Shown piece by piece: positions 59,623 to 64,000 of a stretch of 64,000 nt of DNA (its first letter is position 1; each line of letters opens with the position of its first letter). Source of the DNA: Burkholderiales bacterium (GTDB lineage: Bacteria > Pseudomonadota > Gammaproteobacteria > Burkholderiales > Burkholderiaceae_D); assembly GCA_016200895.1 (NCBI GenBank), contig JACQDX010000145.1, positions 91,489-155,488 on the forward strand. The letters run 5' to 3'. The translations under genes and the position numbers were made by a program. The notes under the pieces were generated by a model. It did not search any database. It saw only the letters and a list, made by a program, of their open reading frames with translations, and was not told the origin of the DNA.

Positions 59623-61113
59623 ATGAAACAAAGCCTGCAACTACGTACCTCACAACATCTGGCCTTAACGCCGCAATTGCAGCAATCAATACGATTATTG
59701 CAGTTATCGACTTTGGAATTGCATCAGGAGCTGGAGACGCTGCTGACCGACAATCCCATGCTTGAACGCGTCGATGATCCGCTCGATCACGCCGTACGCC
59801 TGCTGGCCGACGGCGCCATCAATACCAGCAGCACTTCTGCCGATGCTGGCATGGAAGCACCTGCAGCAAGAGAAGATGGCGACAGGTCTGCAGAACCAGC
59901 AGCGGCTGATGCCGAAACCGTCATCAGCAATGACAGCACCACCTCCAGTGAAGAAGACTGGGGTTTTGATGACGTGCAGCATGGCAGCAAGTCTGGCGAT
60001 GATGAAGATGGCCGCCCACAACTGGGCGCAGCCCATGTCACCCTGCGTGAACACTTGCTGGAACAGATGCGCCTGAACCTGCGCGAACCACGTGACCGCG
60101 CCCTGGTCGAGTTGATGATAGATGCACTAGACAGCAATGGTTACCTGACCGAAACATTAGATGAAATACATGCCAGTTTGCCACTGGAACTTTGTGTAGA
60201 GCCAGAAGAACTGGCTTTTGCCCTGAGCATGTTGCAAAGCTTTGACCCAGCTGGTGTCGGTGCACGCAGCCCCTCAGAGTGCTTGGCATTGCAAATCAGG
60301 CGCTTACCCAAGATTGCTTTTGTCACGCGCAGGCTGGCGTTGCAAATTGTTGAAACGCAACTGACATTATTTGCGCAAAGAGATTTCACCAAACTCAAGA
60401 AAATATTTGACTGTGATGATGAAGATTTGCGCGATGCACAAACTGTCATCCGTATGTGCAAACCCAGGCCTGGCATCGCTTTTGCAGCCGATGAATCTGA
60501 CTATGTCGTGCCAGATGTCATCGTCAGAAAATCCGGTAATGGCTGGCAAGTCATGCTGAATCAGGATGTCATGCCCAGACTGCGGGTAAGCAGCATGTAT
60601 GCCAACATCATGAAGCAAAACCGTGGTGAAGCAGGCATGGGCGCACAATTGCAGGAAGCACGCTGGCTGATCAAGAATATGCGGCAACGCTTCGAGACCA
60701 TATTGCGCGTTGCACAAGCGATAGTCGAAAGGCAACGCAATTTTTTCACGCACGGTGCAGTTGCCATGCGCCCCCTTGTTTTGCGCGAAATTGCTGATAC
60801 ACTAGGATTACACGAGAGCACTATCTCACGTGTTACAACTCAAAAATACATGTTGACCCCACATGGCATGTTTGAGTTGAAGTACTTTTTCGGCAGCCAT
60901 GTCGCGACGGAAACAGGGGGTGAAGCATCTTCCACCGCGATACGTGCACTCATCAAGCAGCTGATAGGAGCAGAAGACCAGAAAAGCCCACTCTCTGATA
61001 GCAAAATTGCAGACATGCTGGGTGAACAGGGCATGGTAATTGCCCGACGGACAGTTGCCAAATACCGTGAAGCCCTGAAAATCCCCCCAGTCAGTTTGCG
61101 TAAATCTTTGTAA
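59623..61113 (+). CDS. rpoN: RNA polymerase sigma-54 factor
   Basis: A 496-residue sigma factor. Region I (1-50) is Gln/Leu-rich (QHLALTPQLQQSIRLLQLS), followed by an acidic linker (about 60-150), the core-binding domain, and the DNA-binding part with a helix-turn-helix (LGLHESTISRVTTQKYMLTP) and the RpoN box ARRTVAKYRE near the C-terminus. The ATG at 59623 is preferred to an overlapping GTG. It directs transcription with AAA+ activators. Confidence 0.96.
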   Translation: MKQSLQLRTSQHLALTPQLQQSIRLLQLSTLELHQELETLLTDNPMLERVDDPLDHAVRLLADGAINTSSTSADAGMEAPAAREDGDRSAEPAAADAETVISNDSTTSSEEDWGFDDVQHGSKSGDDEDGRPQLGAAHVTLREHLLEQMRLNLREPRDRALVELMIDALDSNGYLTETLDEIHASLPLELCVEPEELAFALSMLQSFDPAGVGARSPSECLALQIRRLPKIAFVTRRLALQIVETQLTLFAQRDFTKLKKIFDCDDEDLRDAQTVIRMCKPRPGIAFAADESDYVVPDVIVRKSGNGWQVMLNQDVMPRLRVSSMYANIMKQNRGEAGMGAQLQEARWLIKNMRQRFETILRVAQAIVERQRNFFTHGAVAMRPLVLREIADTLGLHESTISRVTTQKYMLTPHGMFELKYFFGSHVATETGGEASSTAIRALIKQLIGAEDQKSPLSDSKIADMLGEQGMVIARRTVAKYREALKIPPVSLRKSL

Positions 61114-61221
61114 GCAGTCCTTGTAATCACGGTTTGAATTGCTATATATGATTTAGCTCAAGGCAAAATAAATGCTGAGGGTTTATCGTTACAGCAAGTA
61201 ACATCACTATAGGAGCACAGT

Positions 61222-61569
61222 ATGAATCTCACCATCAGTGGACACCACGTCGAAGTAACTCCTGCAATTCGTGAATATGTACATACCAAACTAGAACGTA
61301 TCAGGCGGCATTTCGACCAGGTCATTGATATCGCCGTCATCCTGACGGTGGACAAGCTCCGGGAAAAGGAAAAACGACACAAAGCCGACATTAATTTGCA
61401 TATCAGCGGTAAAGATATCCACGTTGAAAGCCTGGCGCATGATCTGTATGCGGCAATCGATGCACTGGTAGACAAACTTGATCGCCAGGTCATCAAGCAT
61501 AAAGATAAAATGCAAGACCATCAGCACGACGCCATCAAGCACATACCTGATCCGGCCTCGGCTTCATAA
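61222..61569 (+). CDS. hpf: Ribosome hibernation promoting factor (short HPF)
   Basis: A 115-residue protein of the YhbH/HPF family, which binds the 30S subunit in stationary phase. The pattern VTPAIREYVHTKLERIRRHF, then KADINLHISGKDIHVES and LYAAIDALVDKLDRQVIKHK, is clear. GGAG lies 8 nt before the ATG. A position behind rpoN is standard; the usual followers ptsN and hprK are missing and a terminator and repeats occur instead. Confidence 0.95.
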   Translation: MNLTISGHHVEVTPAIREYVHTKLERIRRHFDQVIDIAVILTVDKLREKEKRHKADINLHISGKDIHVESLAHDLYAAIDALVDKLDRQVIKHKDKMQDHQHDAIKHIPDPASAS

Positions 61570-61606
61570 GACCCCAGTCCTTACCCGAACAGGGTTGTGG
61601 ACATCC

Positions 61607-61639
61607 AAAACAAGGACGCTAGAAGGCGTCCTTTTTGTT
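61607..61639 (+). terminator. Rho-independent terminator after hpf
   Basis: AACAAGGACGC and GGCGTCCTTTTTGTT pair around TAGAA, with TTTTT on the plus strand. It ends the kdsD-hpf transcript. Confidence 0.9.
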
Positions 61640-61867
61640 GGGTGATTGGTTTCTTGTGGGTCTGGTTTGTGACATTTCAAATTTCAAATAAATAAGTTAC
61701 TTTTATTGCTGTTTGTCGCGCGCATTGCTTAACGAACTGCGTGTTAGTTGATTTACGGCATTTCTATTACAGTCACTCCATCGGGCTGGCGCTCCAACAT
61801 GCTTCTACTTGGAATCCAGCGGCGGCGTAGTATGAATTGCCTTTTGACAATCCGTATACCTATTAAC

Positions 61868-61900
61868 GTCATTCCAGCGGGCTTTTGGCTGGAATCCAGC
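61868..61900. repeat. REP-like palindrome
   Basis: GTCATTCCAGC (61868-61878) and GCTGGAATCCAGC (61888-61900) form a REP-type palindrome like the one at 34768. A second related unit with GGAATCCAGCGGCG lies near 61819. The right half joins directly to the large inverted repeat. Confidence 0.65.
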
Positions 61901-62200
61901 GGCGTTCGTGGTATACCGTATCGCTCGTTGCATGACGCACTTTGATCAAAACGATTGCCCTCCGTAGATACAAGCCGGGTCTCGGCCCGGCAGCCGAAAT
62001 ACTTTCTTTGCGTCGCCAAAGAACGTATTCAAAGAAAGGCGACCCAGGCGTCGTCGCCCCTGCGGGGTTCCCGTTTGTGCAGTACAAAAAATGGGAAGAT
62101 CCGAAACTCACCTGCGGCTCAAACATCGGCTCTTCTGTTTCCATTTTCTGTACTGCACAATCGGCGTCGACACATGGGAACTGCGAAAGTCAAAAGCAAC
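61886..62200 (+). repeat. Left copy of a ~315-bp inverted repeat
   Basis: This stretch returns in opposite orientation at 63543-63857 with very few differences. It contains GCCGGGTCTCGGCCCGGC, the block AAAGAACGTATTCAAAGAAA, and GACCCAGGCGTCGTCGCCCC, and has open frames on both strands that are by-products of the repeat. It flanks the hydrolase gene at 62353. Similar short dispersed elements without transposase are typical of this bacterial group. Confidence 0.85.
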
Positions 62201-62352
62201 TTCAACCCCAAAATCAAACCCAACCGCAGCCACAGCCGCAACGAGCATCCCGTCTTTACGCTATTTCCTCATAAACATATACACCCCGTGACGCCCACGC
62301 CTGACAAAGTTAAAATAGCAGCTTCATCCCCTACCCTGCATAGTCAACCATC

Positions 62353-63447
62353 ATGAGCGAATTTGTACTTACCTCCGTCAAGAACAATATAGGCTACATC
62401 ACCCTCGACAGACCCAAAGCGCTGAACTCGCTTTCTCTCGATATGGTAAGAGCGCTGACGACGACCTTGCTGGCCTGGCAGGATGATCAAAGTGTGCGGG
62501 CAGTATTCATCCACAGCAGCAGCGAGAAAGCATTTTGTGCGGGTGGTGATATCCGTTTTTTCTATGATGTGGGCACAGCCACGCCCAAAGGTGACTCGGC
62601 CCTGCTGGAAGATTTTTTTACCGAGGAATATGCTTTAAATCATTTAATTCATTTCTATCCAAAACCCTATATCGCGCTGATGAATGGCGTCGTCATGGGT
62701 GGTGGCATGGGTATCGCCCAGGCGGGCGAAGCTTGCCGTTTGTGTATAGTCACTGAGCGTACCAAGATGGCGATGCCGGAAGTGAATATTGGCCTGTTCC
62801 CGGATGTAGGCGGCGGTTATTTTCTGTCGCGTACTGATGGTGAAATTGGTACTTACCTGGGATTGACTGGTGAGATCATTACCGCCGCAGATGCCATTTA
62901 TGCCGGGCTGGCGGATGTCTATATTCCCACCGCAGAAATACCGGCACTGATGAATTTGCTGACCGAAAGCACAGCCACAGACCTGCGTCTGGCGATACGC
63001 GATTTTGCTGCGGTTTTTGCAGATCAGGCAAAACCGGATACCAGCAAACTAGCCGCGCAACACGCCATCATCAACGACATCTTCGCAGGCAATAGTGTTG
63101 CAACCATCTGTGAAAAACTACAGCAAGACAACAGCGAATTCGCCCAGCAAACCCTGGCCACCATGCAGAAACGTTCACCCCTGCTGATGTCAGTCACACT
63201 GGAACAACTGCGCCGCAGTAAAGGCAAGACAGTATCGGCATGCTTGCACATGGAAAGAAACATGGTCCGCCATTGCTTCAAGCATGGCGAAGTGCTGGAA
63301 GGTGTGCGGGCCCTGGTGGTAGATAAAGACAATAACCCACGCTGGTCACCTGAGACATTGGCGGAAGTGACGACAGAGCAAGTGACAGGGTTCTTTGCAG
63401 AAGCCTGGCCAGCTCATGCGCATCCTTTGCGGTATTTGGAGGGATGA
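62353..63447 (+). CDS. 3-hydroxyisobutyryl-CoA hydrolase-like enoyl-CoA hydratase-family protein
   Basis: A 364-residue crotonase-fold enzyme. The oxyanion-hole segments are KAFCAGGDIRFFYDVG and MNGVVMGGGMGIAQAG, and the catalytic region MAMPEVNIGLFPDVGGGYFLSR has the Glu and Asp seen in 3-hydroxyisobutyryl-CoA hydrolase. The length and C-terminal extension also fit that group rather than simple enoyl-CoA hydratase. It takes part in valine degradation. The gene stands alone between inverted repeats, with no other valine genes nearby. Confidence 0.87.
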   Translation: MSEFVLTSVKNNIGYITLDRPKALNSLSLDMVRALTTTLLAWQDDQSVRAVFIHSSSEKAFCAGGDIRFFYDVGTATPKGDSALLEDFFTEEYALNHLIHFYPKPYIALMNGVVMGGGMGIAQAGEACRLCIVTERTKMAMPEVNIGLFPDVGGGYFLSRTDGEIGTYLGLTGEIITAADAIYAGLADVYIPTAEIPALMNLLTESTATDLRLAIRDFAAVFADQAKPDTSKLAAQHAIINDIFAGNSVATICEKLQQDNSEFAQQTLATMQKRSPLLMSVTLEQLRRSKGKTVSACLHMERNMVRHCFKHGEVLEGVRALVVDKDNNPRWSPETLAEVTTEQVTGFFAEAWPAHAHPLRYLEG

Positions 63448-63542
63448 GTTGAAAGATTGATTGATGATTAATCAGAATTTTGATCCATCTTGCATGTGAA
63501 AATTCAAACCAAGGTCGTGCTGACGTTGTTTTTGATTTTGTA

Positions 63543-63857
63543 GTTGCTTTTGACTTTCTGCCGTTCTCATGTGTCGACGCCGATTGTGCGGTACAGAAAA
63601 TGGAAATAGAAGAGCCGCTGTCTGAGCCGCAGGCGAGTTTCGGATCTTCCCATTTTTTGTACTGCACAAACGGGAACCCCGCAGGGGCGACGACGCCTGG
63701 GTCGCCTTTCTTTGAATACGTTCTTTGGCGACGCAAAGAACGTATTTCGGCTGCCGGGCCGAGACCCGGCTTGGTTCTACGAAGGGCAATCGCTTTAGTC
63801 AAAGTGCAATATTCAACAAACAACACGGCATATCACGAACGCCGCTAGATTCCTGCC
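63543..63857 (-). repeat. Right copy of the ~315-bp inverted repeat
   Basis: Reverse complement of 61886-62200, including the REP-like half GCCGCTAGATTCC at its right end. Differences are scattered single bases and small indels. The rest of the window, 63858-64000, holds no gene that I can support. Confidence 0.85.
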
Positions 63858-64000
63858 TACGCACACTGCTGTCCGGAATAATATCCTTGACACAGCCATT
63901 AGAACAACCTCATCTGAATTTTGCTCATTTCCAGAATCTGTCGTCGTCGTTTTTTGTACAAACTGATATCGAGTTCAGGATGGTGGAATAAGGTAGCGCG

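Noticed and set aside
61942..62356. ORFs inside the left arm of the inverted repeat
   Set aside because: The same readings occur in the right arm on both strands; they are by-products of a repeat with several open frames.
63278..63848. ORFs inside the right arm of the inverted repeat
   Set aside because: Same reason as the left arm; one of them also runs antisense into the hydrolase gene.
1..64000. CRISPR arrays, tRNA and rRNA genes, complete insertion sequences
   Set aside because: No regularly spaced repeats, no tRNA cloverleaf or rRNA-like stretches and no intact transposase were noticed on reading; a dedicated scan was not possible.

Overview
The window reads as chromosomal DNA of a Gram-negative betaproteobacterium of the order Burkholderiales, most likely family Oxalobacteraceae (an Undibacterium-like genome fits the moderate GC content and gene orders). 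Supporting blocks are kdsD-kdsC-lptC-lptA-lptB-rpoN-hpf, ahcY-(YvlD-like)-metF behind an S-adenosylhomocysteine riboswitch, creBCD, and a kefB-like gene divergent from kdsD. The species is an inference; no rRNA or tRNA gene was seen.

Layout. 1-5.9 kb: nucleoside-type ABC importer (ATPase plus two permeases), a nested palindromic repeat, a nucleoside hydrolase and a 2-oxoglutarate/Fe(II)-type oxygenase. 6-9.5 kb: a DUF1772-like membrane protein, Tn3-type transposase debris, a helical protein of unknown function and a MASE1-GGDEF diguanylate cyclase. 9.5-13.8 kb: cdd and creBCD. 13.8-19.5 kb: an isochorismatase-like enzyme, a tiny Thr-rich ORF with its own promoter and terminator, and a four-gene operon joining a gamma-glutamyl hydrolase, a cation/proton antiporter, a YbdK-type ligase and an alarmone-hydrolase-like HD protein. 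19.8-21.7 kb: a second antiporter and a small membrane protein.

21.7-28.3 kb is the accessory island: a C39-peptidase ABC exporter, an AT-rich TraB/GumN protein, two intact double-glycine-leader peptide genes, a third frameshifted one, a HlyD adaptor and a decayed second copy of the hlyD 3' end. Each peptide gene is preceded, at nearly constant distance, by the same two-dyad leader, so leader, peptide gene and part of hlyD appear to have been duplicated as a cassette. This is the most novel-looking system here: a microcin-like secretion locus with modular, commonly controlled precursors.

28.3-45.6 kb: secreted proteins of unknown function, an SPFH protein, a two-component system, a prolyl oligopeptidase, an amino-acid-binding protein, a heterodimeric MdlAB-type exporter, a class A penicillin-binding protein and a GIY-YIG-like protein. 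45.6-56 kb: cystathionine lyase with a divergent Lrp regulator, a diiron (ODP/MBL) protein with an FNR-type promoter, an AEC transporter, the methyl-cycle cluster, apt and a Kef-type antiporter. 56-61.6 kb: the Kdo/Lpt/rpoN/hpf cluster. 61.6-64 kb: a 3-hydroxyisobutyryl-CoA hydrolase-like gene enclosed by a ~315-bp inverted repeat, lying where ptsN-hprK are usually found after hpf.
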